23,485 nucleotides of DNA from Ichthyophonus hoferi (lineage: Eukaryota > Opisthokonta > Ichthyosporea > Ichthyophonida > Ichthyophonidae), in assembly GCA_002751075.1 (NCBI GenBank), contig NAOQ01000372.1:1113-24597 (forward strand), in the 5' to 3' direction. The translations under genes and the position numbers were made by a program. Below the pieces are notes generated by a model that saw only the letters and a list, made by a program, of their open reading frames with translations, was not told where the DNA came from and did not search any database. Shown here in pieces: positions 1 through 12,277 of this stretch; position 1 is the first letter of the stretch, and each line of letters begins with the position of its first letter.

Positions 1-110
1 GTATACGTATGTATGTATGTATGTATGTATGTATGTATGTATGTATGTATGTATGTATGTATGTATGTATGCATGTATGTATGTATGTATGTATGTATGT
101 ATGTATGTAC
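1..110. repeat. (GTAT)n tetranucleotide microsatellite
   Basis: About 25 near-perfect GTAT units run from the window edge to about position 110, with one unit changed to GCAT near 71. It lies downstream of the last visible NSMAF exon, so it is probably intronic for that gene. It is simple repeat DNA with no coding content. Confidence 0.95.
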
Positions 111-294
111 GTTTATGAAGAATGATTACTCACTAGTGTACATTGGGGGAGGCAAAGTAAAATAATGTATACATATGTGTAAAGGTATATATATATGGTG
201 TGCTATAAAATGATGTATTTAAATGATATAATATGATATGATATACTATGTTATGTTATATTATGGTATGTTATCCTATGGTTTTTAATAATAT

Positions 295-435
295 GATATA
301 CTATAATATAATATAATACAATACAATACACTAATAATATAATATAATATAATATAATATAACAGGATATAATAAAATAAAATAAAATATAACACTAATA
401 ATATAATATAATATAATATAACACTAATAATATAG
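295..435. repeat. A/T-only pentanucleotide-type repeat
   Basis: Interspersed TATAA/ATAAT and AAAAT units, including a longer block (AACACTAATAATATAATAT) that recurs three times. It makes up most of the stretch between the last NSMAF exon and the left edge. A minus-strand open frame here only reads through the repeat. Confidence 0.85.
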
Positions 436-685
436 TGTAATATATTTGGGCATGCAGGACCAACTACATCAACCAGTATTAAAACTATAAAAGATAAACT
501 AAAATAGTAAGATCGGGAAAGAGGGAAAAAGCAAATATAAAGAGTATAAGAAAGAAAATGTGTTGGCATAGGTACAATTGTATGTTTTAGGATATATATA
601 TATGGGATGATTTATGCACTTGTACAGTGGTGAATATATGTTTGTATAACTGAATGACAAGGAAAGAAAGACCATTAGTACTTAC

Positions 686-3175
686 CATTAACCTCTACAA
701 TGATTCGTTCTTTAAGAGCTTCCAACCAATTATGATCAAACTTTACAGATGCTTCATGTCTAGTTACAATAGCTGCAATTTTCTCCTAAAAGTCCAATTA
801 TTAATGTTGATTAAAAATTATAAACCAATGGAACATATGTATAATATTATTGATCAGACCCATATATGATAAACGTTTTTAACTAACCAGTAGGAATAGT
901 TTTATGAATATATAAGTGATACGGAATATTAATATATAAGATCGACATTTTGAATATAATACTAATAATAAAAGTATTATAGCATAGCAATAGATTGTTA
1001 TAGGTCACTATAATGCATTACATTAGATGCCAATGAGACCGCAGAATAATACATATATATAACCATAAATTGGCCTTCTTGTAATGTACAACTATATATA
1101 CATGTGTATAAAAAAGTAAATAATATACACCCTTTAAGTTTATGTGACTATGTCTGTATATATTTATAAATGTCTACCATATCGTCTTCATATGCTACTA
1201 TACCCAGTACCATCTAGCTACACAACTTATTACACATATTATACACATATATAAACATATACATATATACATAAACATATATTTCTAGAGTCAAATATGT
1301 AACATGCTATATATCCTAACATATATTTCTAATGATTTTCAATCATACTTTTTGCTCGTGTCTAGGTAAACTGGCACAGAATAATAATTCATGGATGTCC
1401 GGAAGGACAGTTGATAGGCCCACATAATTAAATAAAAACCGATACTCCTTGCGACCCTGGAATTTTAATGACATGTTAATGATAATCTTAACATAAGCAG
1501 TTGTTTATTAGAAAGAGGTCAGAGAGGTAGAATAATACAATCAATGATTGGTTACTATAATCCATTCATCTCTCTTCATACTTTGTATATGTTCATATAG
1601 GCTTTTTATATGAACCAATCATAAGCTTTCTTTATATTTTGTATCATATGTGATTTACTTTTTATGTCATTGGTCCAGATAGCTACGAGCATATGGAAAT
1701 AGTTCACTTTAAAATATACACACCTTGATAATATAATAATAATATTATTATTAATAATAATAATAATATACTAATATACTATCATGCTATCTACGTATTA
1801 ATGTACATGCATATATATCTAGGCACATACACATGCATGCTGTTACCTTTTTAAAATTATAAGGTGCAACTGTATTGTTTTCTTTCATCTCTTGTATCTC
1901 TGTTGCTACCACCCGCAGGACCTCTCCCTACCAGCCAATAAACACAATTTATTAAAATTTAAAACACCTTTTTAGCTGTATTATAATAATATACCTAGGA
2001 TTGTAAAGACATAAAAATCATCCCGTTCCTTGGCCTTGGGTCATAACAGCCTATCCCAAGCAATGTAAGCAATTATCTACTAATTAACGTGGTCCAATTG
2101 AAATGTATTATTTTCTATGTGGGTAAAAAAAAAAAATTTTCATACATACATGCATACATTAATACATACATACATGTATACCTGCATACATACGCCTACC
2201 TGTGTATCCAGTTTTGACCTCTTCCTATCAATCCAGGGTTCAACCCTTTCACATTTTTCCAAGGCAAGCCTCACAATGGGACTATTATTCACCATGCACA
2301 TGTCAACAATTAAACAACTTCATTGCATAAAACCTGGTATTAATCCTATTATATCATTCTAACCCAATCATGTTCACGCTTTATTTATAGGTTATAGTTA
2401 TTCTTTCTCTTTTTCATACAGCTATTGGTAGCTTTTATGTGGGATTGCCCTTTGAGTCTCATTAATTGGTTGTTCACATAATGCGCACATATATTATATA
2501 ACTATATATAGATAGATACACAACATAAATAACTATATACCTATACATACATATATAATATAAATAACTATATGTACATGTATAATACAAATAATTATAT
2601 ATATATATAATCATACATATATTAACATATAACCATATACATATAACTATCTGGTCCTACATACATCTATATTGTCTCTCTCTCTCTACCTTTGAATATC
2701 AATAGGGTCAAACACCAGAGACTTGGAGCAGATTTTCAGTCTTCCCTTCTGCCTCCTGTATGTTTAACATTAAAACATGATCATCACTCATGCGCATGCG
2801 CATGTCATACAATAACAGACGGGATAGCATGAATCTTCGCTCAAGGATGAAGGAAGAAAATACCATACATATAAGACGCTCATGATCTATAAGAGAGAGA
2901 GAGAGAGAGAGAGATAAAAAATGAACAATAAATGAAAAGAATTTAGCTCGACATGCTATATACGGTATCCTTGCTATGTATTTTCGAACTTTTTAAAAAC
3001 GCATTTTTATTACAAAACATGTAAATGCAGCCTACTTAATCACTGCCTCCTCATCAGATAACCCCGGCGGATAATAGAATACACTGTAGTCATCAAAATA
3101 TATCTCTCCGGGTTCTAGCAACAATAGGGAAAATCTTTGACAAGTTGATTTTGAGTTGTTCTCAAAGAAGGACAT
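686..3175 (-). CDS. NSMAF: NSMAF (FAN) homologue, 5' six coding exons; continues off left edge
   Basis: FAN is a BEACH/WD40 adaptor that couples the TNF receptor to neutral sphingomyelinase; only its N-terminal part is visible. Exons on the complement are 3175-3036, 2755-2690, 2281-2200, 1927-1847, 1456-1349 and 785-686. Splice phases agree throughout (2, 2, 0, 0, 0, then 1), giving 192 codons. Recognisable blocks, compared from memory with human NSMAF, are RFSLLLLEPGEIYFDD (residues 14-29), GRLKICSKSLVFDP at the start of the GRAM/PH-like domain, SPIVRLALEKC, ENNTVAPYNF (human has EHNVVAPYK) and KEYRFLF. Donors are GTAGG, GTAGAG, GTAGGC, GTAAC, GTATG and GTAAGT. The start is the ATG at 3175-3173, which sits where the human protein begins its conserved block. 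The human protein is about 917 residues, so the BEACH and WD40 parts lie beyond position 1. No further exon was found between 685 and 1. The match rests on remembered homology, not a search. Confidence 0.9.
2791..2802. promoter_or_regulatory. Palindromic NRF-1-type motif in NSMAF intron 1
   Basis: TGCGCATGCGCA is a full match to the known animal NRF-1 (alpha-Pal) consensus YGCGCAYGCGCR. CpG-containing palindromes stand out in this AT-rich DNA. It lies in the 280-base first coding intron of the NSMAF homologue, about 370 bases inside the start codon. It could serve an internal promoter or enhancer. Binding is inferred only from the motif. Confidence 0.45.
2892..2914. repeat. (GA)n microsatellite
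   Basis: About eleven uninterrupted AG units within intron 1 of the NSMAF homologue. Confidence 0.9.
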
Positions 3176-4552
3176 TCTTGTTTATGATCCTAAAAGGGAT
3201 GTAGTGGAAGGCGATAGAAAAGAACAAGCCACGGAATATCCTAGTATAATAGCTACACTGTAGAAATATCAATGTATTTTATCTATAAAGTTATTAAAGT
3301 ATGAAAGAAAGACTAATAAAAGAATAGGTTGAAATGAATTGAACAGGACGTGGTAGTATCATTATCATTATTGCTGTGTTTATTGTTATTATATTATTAT
3401 ATTATTATAATATTATTATTACTATTTATCATGGTATGATTATAGCAGTATTATTATTTAAGTTATTAGTAATAATTATATTATTATTATTTCCAAGTTC
3501 ATAATTTTCATTCTTAATAATAATATTGTTCTTGTTTATTAGAGTTATGATTATATTAGTATTATTATTACTGTCTATTAATGATAGGATAATAATATAT
3601 ATTATAATTTATTTCTCTGCATAATTAATACACAGTCCGATTTAAAAGTGTATTGGACTATATACCTCTATATGGTTAATTTTTATTGGAGCTATGGTGT
3701 AAGATTAATTAAATAAATATGTATTATATATTTAATATATATTTAGTAAATATTTATAACTAATTTCTCTTCAAAATTAATGCTCAGTCCAATTGATAAA
3801 AGAGTCATATTGAATTATATACCTTTACGTGGGTAATTGTTTTATCTATTATATTCTCAATATATGGTTATGTATTAATTATACTGTTATAAATTGATTA
3901 CTAGTATTACTATATTTCAAATATCAAAATGGAAATGTGCGATTGATTCGATCTGCGTGGGTCACTTGCTCAGTACATGAACCAATTCAATTCAAGATGT
4001 TATTTACTTATTTTCTTGGTTATTTATTTGCTTATTAAATTTATTTATGTTTATTTAATAAAGGTATATATATTGGTAGACATAAGGGCTTACCCTGTAA
4101 ACTTAATTGGCATGGTCACAACCTCATGAGATTTAATTAGTCTGACCAATAACACATGCACCTTATAATCTTTTACGATGTTGATGTTACAAGTGCTTAC
4201 CAATAGGATGTCCAATCTTTGACAAGACAAAGAAGTATAAAATTTATTTAGATTATTGATATGTAATCACCAATCGGAAGTACCCCTCCTAGTAAAACCA
4301 TGTATTAAAGAAACTTTTCTTCAATGCAGAAAAGTGCAAGCTTTAAAAAACCATCAGCTTATTTATGCAAGTCAAGATTATATTCACAAATATAATTTTA
4401 ACATTTAGAAATAAACCTAATTGAAGTCTTAAAACAGGAATATTTAATTAATTTAGGTATTTCTTTATATAGTTATAATCATTTAATATTATTGGCAATT
4501 ATTATTACATATGTAGCCTTGAAAAATAGTTAATGCAATCTATTGGTGTTAA
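3176..4552. other. AT-rich intergenic region with ATT-type simple repeats
   Basis: This separates the minus-strand NSMAF start from the next plus-strand coding candidate, so both 5' ends may face it. From about 3360 to 3600 it is dominated by imperfect ATT/TAT trinucleotide runs. The rest is AT-rich with many stops in all frames. One T-rich open frame near 3950-4130 encodes a run of Leu/Ile, but this is what its composition would give. No promoter element was recognised. Confidence 0.7.
3611..3843 (+). repeat. Two diverged direct-repeat copies
   Basis: Copy 1 (about 3611-3688) and copy 2 (about 3763-3843) share an ordered set of blocks: ATTTCTCT, AATTAAT, CAGTCC, a TATTG-A stretch, TATATACCT and GGTAATT. 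They differ by scattered substitutions and small gaps. The spacer is AT-rich. They may be remnants of an old tandem duplication or of a dispersed element. Confidence 0.6.
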
Positions 4553-4687
4553 ATGGCAATCCTAGATGTATCAAAATGGAACCAGCCAATGGTAGAGTTC
4601 CTGCGACTAAATTATAAACCATTTCAGATCATATTCAAAATCGCAGTGGTATCTGTGCTGCAATTGATACAAAAAATTAAAATTAAG
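4553..4687 (+). CDS. Candidate first coding exon with N-terminal membrane segment, unidentified
   Basis: An ATG-initiated frame of 45 codons ends exactly at a GTAGGA donor (AAG|GTAGGA, phase 0). The peptide begins MAILDVSKWNQPMVEFLRLN. After a YKPFQ stretch comes a hydrophobic segment (IIFKIAVVSVLQLI, residues 26-39), then a basic run, KIKIK. This is typical of a single-pass membrane anchor with cytosolic basic residues. The codons are less AT-rich than the flanks, which supports real coding. The layout loosely recalls N-termini of ER enzymes such as sphingosine-1-phosphate lyase, but no diagnostic motif is visible and no name is given. No following exon was identified with confidence. The frame reads on only 11 codons past the donor before a stop. 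Confidence 0.4.
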
Positions 4688-5010
4688 GTAGGAAAAGGAT
4701 TAATAAATAAAAATAAAAATTAATTGGTTTTATATGATTGCTTAATAAATTAGATACAATCTCAAATGCTAAATTGAATGGAATCATCGTTTTTCTCCTT
4801 TTTTCAAATCGTTGATCTAAGATAGTATAAATCATGGCCTGAAATTAAAATTTTACAATCCTGATAAGCACGTAGTTTTAACATAGCCTTATGGAGATAG
4901 AATCAGACATCTCTAGTGGATCTTTGTAATCTTTCATGAGTTGTATTAGCCAATACGTATATTTATGATTAATTTCAATAAATATTAATTCTTGTGATGG
5001 ATTGACAATA

Positions 5011-5410
5011 CGTAACAATCTATTCACATAGGTTAATAATGCCTATATTAACCATAGTGGACTGATACTCACATAAATTTAATTACATTCTTTAAGAGTA
5101 GGCCAGAATTCAACCTTTTTTGAGTAGGATAATAATAACAAGATTAATTCGGGTGGGCTGATGCACGTAACAATCTAATCATAGGTTAATAGTAGGCCAT
5201 AATTCAGCCTATTATCATTGGGCTAATAATGCCTAGATTAACTATAGTGGGCTGATACTCCTAAATTTAATTACATTCTTTAAGAGTAGGCCAGGATTCA
5301 ACCTCTTTTGAGTAGGATAATAATAACAAGAAAGATTAATTCTGGTAGGCTGATGCACGTAACAATCTAATCACATAGGAATAGTAGGCCAGAATTCGAC
5401 CTCTTACAAT
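5011..5410 (+). repeat. Tandem duplication, about 2.3 copies of a 155-192 base unit
   Basis: Units begin with CGTAACAATCTA at 5011, 5166 and 5358. Each full unit carries, in the same order, a CATAGGTTAATA block, AATGCCTA, an ATAGTGG-CTGATACTC block, TTTAATTACATTCTTTAAGAG, GTAGGCCAG-ATTCAACCT, GAGTAGGATAATAATAACAAG and GGCTGATGCA. The second unit is longer because the GTAGGCC-A-ATTCAGCCT section is repeated near its start. The third is partial. Divergence is modest, so the duplication is fairly recent compared with other repeats here. Confidence 0.85.
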
Positions 5411-5567
5411 TGTGAGAATGTTCGAAACTGTAATAATTAATTGATTTAAATATTTCTTTATACAGCTATGATTGTTTATTATTTTTGGCAATTATTCTTA
5501 CGTTATGTACTCAGTCTGAAACAATAGTTAGAGCAATCTCTTGGGGTTCAGATAATTAACACGTCGT

Positions 5568-5660
5568 TTAGGCCTCCTGCCTAAGACAAGTCCTGCTGAC
5601 TTGTCTAATAGTAATAAATATGTCTTAGAATATCTGTACTCTGGGTATGCAAAAGTACCC
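5568..5660. other. Cluster of perfect hairpins, possible structured RNA or tRNA relic
   Basis: TTAGGC/GCCTAA (5568-5584, 5-base loop) is followed at once by GACAAGT/ACTTGTC (5585-5605, 7-base loop). A third stem, GGGTA/TACCC, lies at 5643-5660 with an 8-base loop. The order short-loop arm, 7-base-loop arm, long spacer, 5-bp arm recalls a class II tRNA. However, no acceptor stem closes it, and the expected T after the anticodon-loop C is absent. Chance hairpins are possible. Confidence 0.3.
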
Positions 5661-6250
5661 GTTTAAATCTCACTTAATCTAATATTTTCTCTTCTAAACG
5701 AATATAGGTCGCAGGAACACTCCTGTCTCTACTTAATATTCTTAACACACCCTTTATGTAAGCTCAAAATATTTCAAATGTTTCCTCATAGTAGGCCATT
5801 AGTCAATACTTAATAATAATACTAATCACTGTGGCCACTATTGTGGAGCTGATTGTAATACATTTTATATTCATCATACCAAATTGTTTCCTTCCATTTG
5901 TTTCCCCTGTCCTTGTCACTCACACACATATCTATATATAGTAATAGCCATGGCTATATACCATAATACAAGTTATACTTTGTTAAAGTATATGTGCAAA
6001 TACTTCATGATGTCTTAGATAAGAGTAACTTACTACTTAGTTAGCTTTTAACCTCTAATTATTAAGAAGCTTATTTTGAGGTTCTTTTAATCGATATCTG
6101 AGTTTTTACATATTAACTAACGACAAATAATTAATTACATTATGTCTCTAATTATATTTAATTGGGATCAAAAGACTAATACCATTTAGCACGTAAATTT
6201 ATCGTGATTAGATAAGCGATGGTTATCTGAACTATTAATCACCCTGAGTG

Positions 6251-7327
6251 ATGGTAAAAAATATGAACCTACCATTAATTGGATTAATGATATCAACAGC
6301 TGGTAGTGATCAGAAATCAAACAACTATACAATCAGCATTTACAGACTTAGTCGGGATTCTGATTTCGGCTGACCAAAGATAAATAAGTAACTCTTACTC
6401 TCTAAGAAAATCCCTTGGTTAAAACATGAGTAATATAGAGAAACACCTAGGAGCTATTGCTCAATATAAAGAAACAATAGGCTTCCAGCAGTAAATCAGA
6501 ATCTGTCCCTCGTGCAGAGAAGAAGCAGCAGCATATGCAATTTACTAGCAATTCGGAGGATGACAATTAGTCACCAGAGGCCCAGGACGTAAACATGGAC
6601 TCTATGACTATCCAGATTACAACATACTTTATAAATGATTTTTAATCAGACATACAAACTGCAATATATTACACTATACTAAGATTTATCAGATTATTTG
6701 ATACTATGATTGTTATAATTGCAACTATTGTGATGATCAATATGATCACAAATATTGACATGGGATTTTCAAAGTCTTGACCAATGACGCCACTGCTATA
6801 AATACCATGTCAATTGTACAATATCTGGGACTGACTTCCATAAGAAATGTTATTGGATTCTTGTTGAGTACTTTATTAGCGAGGTAAGCACTATAGCAAT
6901 ATATATTATTATCTATGATTTTGTAGATAGATATATATATATATAGGCTAAATCGAAGTAGTATTGAAGTAACAAAGTAGCATATTGCAGCACTACCAGT
7001 GCCACAAGCTGTTATCACTTAGTGTTTCAAACCTTAGGCACTTGGCTAATTTTTGTTGAATTTGCAAATATACCAACCAAATTTAAATATTATTCAATAG
7101 CTAATCCAGATTCTTCATTAGAGGATTAACCAATGAACCTTGACACTTTTTCACAATCATCACATTAACATAGTATAAAGATAGTCATAATACCATTTTC
7201 TGTAGACTGTACTGTTGAGGGCAAGAGACAAGGTTGCCCCATCACAATGAAGGACTGCTGTGGTTCCCTTTACCAGTTCGAAGACTGTAGAAGCACTGAT
7301 AAAAGCTGCAGGAGTTACCTTAGATAG
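6251..7327 (+). CDS. Candidate secreted six-cysteine (knottin-like) peptide, two exons
   Basis: The better-supported part is the terminal exon at 7206-7327. It follows a good acceptor (CCATTTTCTGTAG) and encodes about 40 residues with cysteines spaced C-x8-C-x6-CC-x8-C-x6-C, ending at TAG. Its core reads CPITMKDCCGSLYQFEDC. Known inhibitor cystine knots share this C-C-CC-C-C order, although the spacing here is not diagnostic. A possible first exon, 6251-6302, encodes MVKNMNLPLIGLMISTA, which resembles a signal peptide. It ends in phase 1 at a weak GTAGTG donor, which matches the phase of the terminal exon, so the mature peptide would start at Asp-Cys. The first exon and the 903-base intron are speculative. 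A codon-aligned frame is also open on the opposite strand (7160-7378), which weakens the call. An alternative is that the cysteine exon ends a larger secreted protein. Confidence 0.3.
6775..7129 (+). CDS. Candidate 3' exon pair of a membrane protein, unidentified
   Basis: Two open stretches can be spliced in phase: 6775-6883, ending at a strong GAG|GTAAGC donor, and 6991-7129, after TATTGCAG and ending at TAA. The first encodes IRNVIGFLLSTLLA, a hydrophobic helix. The second encodes HLVFQTLGTWLIFVEFANI and ends in NPDSSLED. Both parts look like a membrane protein C-terminus, and the 107-base intron is short and AT-rich. No family was recognised. Against it, all three plus frames across the first part and a minus frame (6746-7018) are also open, so the strand is not certain. 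It would lie inside the intron of the knottin-like candidate, so at most one of the two models may be right as drawn. Confidence 0.28.
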
Positions 7328-7679
7328 TATATCAGCGGAATGAGTTAACTGCGCTCCATGTATGTAGGCATAAATCATTCAGGCCAATCATTTAATAATT
7401 GATTTCATTGAATAATTCATTTTTCCTTTAGATTGAGACTATCACATTTACAATATTTTGGTTATGTAAACCTGTATTAGAATATAAAACAATGATTATT
7501 AGTTATTTATTTTGTATCTATAGAAAGCAAATGTAGTTGTAACAATAGAAATGTAATTGTACCAATTTTAGATTAGAAAATACCAATATTTGCTATTTAC
7601 TATACGCATTTGTGATAGTTCTAGTGACTTGCCCACGGGCTTCGGGATATCCAATTGGTTTGAGAATAATTGTAGAGCG

Positions 7680-7735
7680 ATAGTAATAGCTAATTGATCT
7701 GATCTGTATTCACGATTGGGTTCGAGTGGTAGAGG
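7680..7735 (+). repeat. tRNA-like fragment with A- and B-box-like sequences, possible SINE head
   Basis: TAGCTAATTGAT at 7687-7698 resembles a Pol III A box. GGTTCGAGT at 7719-7727 is a near-consensus B box. Between them CTGATCTGTATTCACGATTGG loosely follows the anticodon-arm region of an elongator tRNA. No cloverleaf can be closed, so this is at best a degenerate tRNA-derived fragment. No poly(A) tail or target duplication was identified. Confidence 0.3.
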
Positions 7736-7752
7736 TCATATATATATATAAG

Positions 7753-7762
7753 GCGCATGCGC
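7753..7762. promoter_or_regulatory. NRF-1-type core palindrome GCGCATGCGC next to a TATA-like run
   Basis: The 10-base palindrome directly follows a TATATATATATAAG run at about 7740-7752. It is the second copy of this rare core in the window. It lies about 130 bases upstream of a small open frame at 7893. A promoter firing to the right is possible but inferred only from motif and position. Confidence 0.35.
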
Positions 7763-7892
7763 TGGCTCTATGTAACTGGCTGTAGCAATTATACCTCTGT
7801 TTCAATTTAGAGGGTATCAATGATTTATTTTACTTAGGTGCTAGTGTGGATATTGCACAGTGAGACCGATCAATAAGAGGTGTTATATTGCG

Positions 7893-8039
7893 ATGCAAAT
7901 AATAACTATTATAATTATAGTGTTAGTAGACAGTTATCTGATTTCTGAACGGGCGAGAGATCTGGACACTGATTATAGGATAGCTTGCATCAAAGTATAC
8001 CGGTTTATTGATGTTAGAGAAATAACTAAGCTAATATGT
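7893..8039 (+). CDS. Candidate small exon with hydrophobic N-terminus
   Basis: An ATG opens a frame encoding MQIITIIIIVLVDSYL, which looks like a signal peptide or membrane anchor. A more polar part follows, ISERARDLDTDYRIACIK, that is not typical of random AT-rich translation. A strong GTAAGT donor follows in phase 1 at 8040; unspliced, the frame stops at 8064-8066. The plus-strand NRF-1/TATA-like sites lie just upstream. It would run towards the 3' end of the minus-strand cathepsin gene and overlap its 3' UTR. No homologue is recognised and no second exon was found. Confidence 0.22.
8004..8009 (-). terminator. Candidate polyadenylation signal of the cathepsin gene
   Basis: TTTATT on the plus strand reads AATAAA on the minus strand, about 250 bases beyond the cathepsin stop codon. 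It is the nearest exact hexamer found in that direction. Confidence 0.45.
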
Positions 8040-8256
8040 AAGTATAAATATGTACAATCCCGTTAGTTACCAGAATTTCGGCCAAACTACGTTTTCGTTC
8101 AGAGTTAATGATCTTGTAACATCAAGGACTAAGCTGTAAAAATATATTGAACGCTTTGGTTCTAACAGATAGCAATAAAAATATTTGCGGCCAATCAAGA
8201 TTAATCTAGATAAAGTAACCACTAATATAAAACATAAAACAACGAGTATAGGCCAA

Positions 8257-11415
<3,159 letters not shown>

Positions 11416-12048
11416 GATGAATCTATTGGTTAAAGATAGAGAAAATAAAATGATGCGAGTGGTTGATTGCCAACCGTCAGAGATTAGGCAACAATAATCT
11501 AGGTCTGTTCCAGTAAATTCAGCCTTTAAAGATCTGTAAATTTAAGCGCAATTACACCAAGCGGAAACAAGTTCTACAGTAAATACATGTTGGATTCGAC
11601 TGCGCCTTCATCATGTCCTTTATACTCCATTTCCTACTGTATCGGCAAAACAAGTAAATGATATTTTGATGAGTGAAATTATTTAACATAAAAATTTCTG
11701 TTGTCCTATCTGCCCATAAATTTAACTAAACACCAACCGAGAAAACAATAACTTGTCATTTATATAAAAATATTATTCAACATACTATAAATACACGTTG
11801 TATTGTATATAAAGATTATTGTTATTTTGTAATATTTTTATTTTTTTAGTAATCTATGACTGATTAGTACATATCGAACGTATTTTGCATACGTGAAAAT
11901 GGCCAATCACATATTTTACTGACGTCTTCATTACACAAAAGTAGGCATTAGAGAATCATAAAGATGACATCAAAGGGTGGCCGCACAAATTAATTTAAAT
12001 AAGGAAGCCCTATTTGGGGTGCTTTATTACAAATATATACTGGGGCTT
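11416..12048. other. Upstream region of the cathepsin gene, no gene seen
   Basis: AT-rich DNA between the cathepsin start and the 3' end of the next minus-strand exon, which points the same way. It should contain the cathepsin promoter and 5' UTR. No clear TATA box was identified at a usual distance on the minus strand. No coding frame with protein-like content was seen. Confidence 0.6.
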
Positions 12049-12054
12049 TTTATT
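12049..12054 (-). terminator. Polyadenylation signal overlapping the stop of the terminal exon
   Basis: On the minus strand the sequence reads TAATAAA across the stop codon of the exon at 12053-12259. A second AATAAA lies at 12023-12028. Both support this as the 3' end of a transcript. Confidence 0.5.
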
Positions 12055-12259
12055 AAAATATTTTGTTATATTCAACCCAACCTAACCACGAAATTATTGG
12101 CGACATTTCTATCTTATAACTTAAACATTGATGAATTAGATCCTTATCGCTGAAGATGCTATCTATCCAGTTGACCAATAACGTTCCTCCATATTTTATC
12201 CAATCCCCATCAAACATACCACACTCGTTCCCTTGCATCCTACTGGCTATAGCTTTAAA
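12053..12259 (-). CDS. Terminal coding exon, probable peroxiredoxin-like 2 (AhpC/TSA-like) protein
   Basis: The exon starts after a strong minus-strand acceptor (TACTTTTTATTTGTGTAG) and reads 68 codons in phase 0 to a stop that overlaps AATAAA. The peptide contains GDWIKYGGTLLVNWIDSIF, then a helix-like stretch ending in SPIISWLGW. In the PRXL2 family the C-terminal part carries a G-D-x4-GG-T-hydrophobic block, a short strand and a closing helix; human PRXL2C has GDPAQQGGTLIL. That similarity is moderate and from memory, so the family is tentative. Upstream exons, which should hold the redox-active region, were not found. The adjoining sequence is a retrotransposon whose LTR starts 18 bases from the exon. 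The exon may belong to a live gene with a large intron or be a stranded relic. Confidence 0.5.
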   Translation of the reverse strand, partial: FKAIASRMQGNECGMFDGDWIKYGGTLLVNWIDSIFSDKDLIHQCLSYKIEMSPIISWLGWVEYNKIF

Positions 12260-12277
12260 CTACACAAATAAAAAGTA

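Larger units (their letters stand above)
4688..6250. other. AT-rich non-coding stretch with tandem repeat and hairpins
   Basis: Apart from the tandem duplication at 5011-5410 and the hairpin cluster at 5568-5660, listed separately, this stretch shows no frame with convincing protein composition on either strand. It may be the intron of a gene starting at 4553, or intergenic. Confidence 0.55.
7328..7892. other. AT-rich intergenic stretch with Pol III-like boxes
   Basis: Mostly stop-rich AT DNA. It contains the Pol III-like region, the TATA-like run at about 7740-7751 and the NRF-1-type palindrome, listed separately or noted there. No coding frame with protein-like composition was seen. Confidence 0.6.

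Noticed and set aside
1-110. CRISPR-like or satellite array
   Set aside because: A plain 4-base microsatellite with no spacers.
285-569. 94-codon minus-strand open frame
   Set aside because: Tyr/Ile/Leu-rich translation of the A/T repeat next to NSMAF exon 6; no domain and no splice logic with the gene.
2117-2362. 81-codon plus-strand open frame
   Set aside because: It overlaps NSMAF exon 3 on the other strand and its N-terminus is a CATA repeat.
4617-4670. Minus-strand exon opposite the 4553-4687 candidate
   Set aside because: An acceptor-like CAATTGCAG precedes a short open frame, but it stops after 16 codons and lacks the clean ATG-to-donor structure seen on the plus strand.
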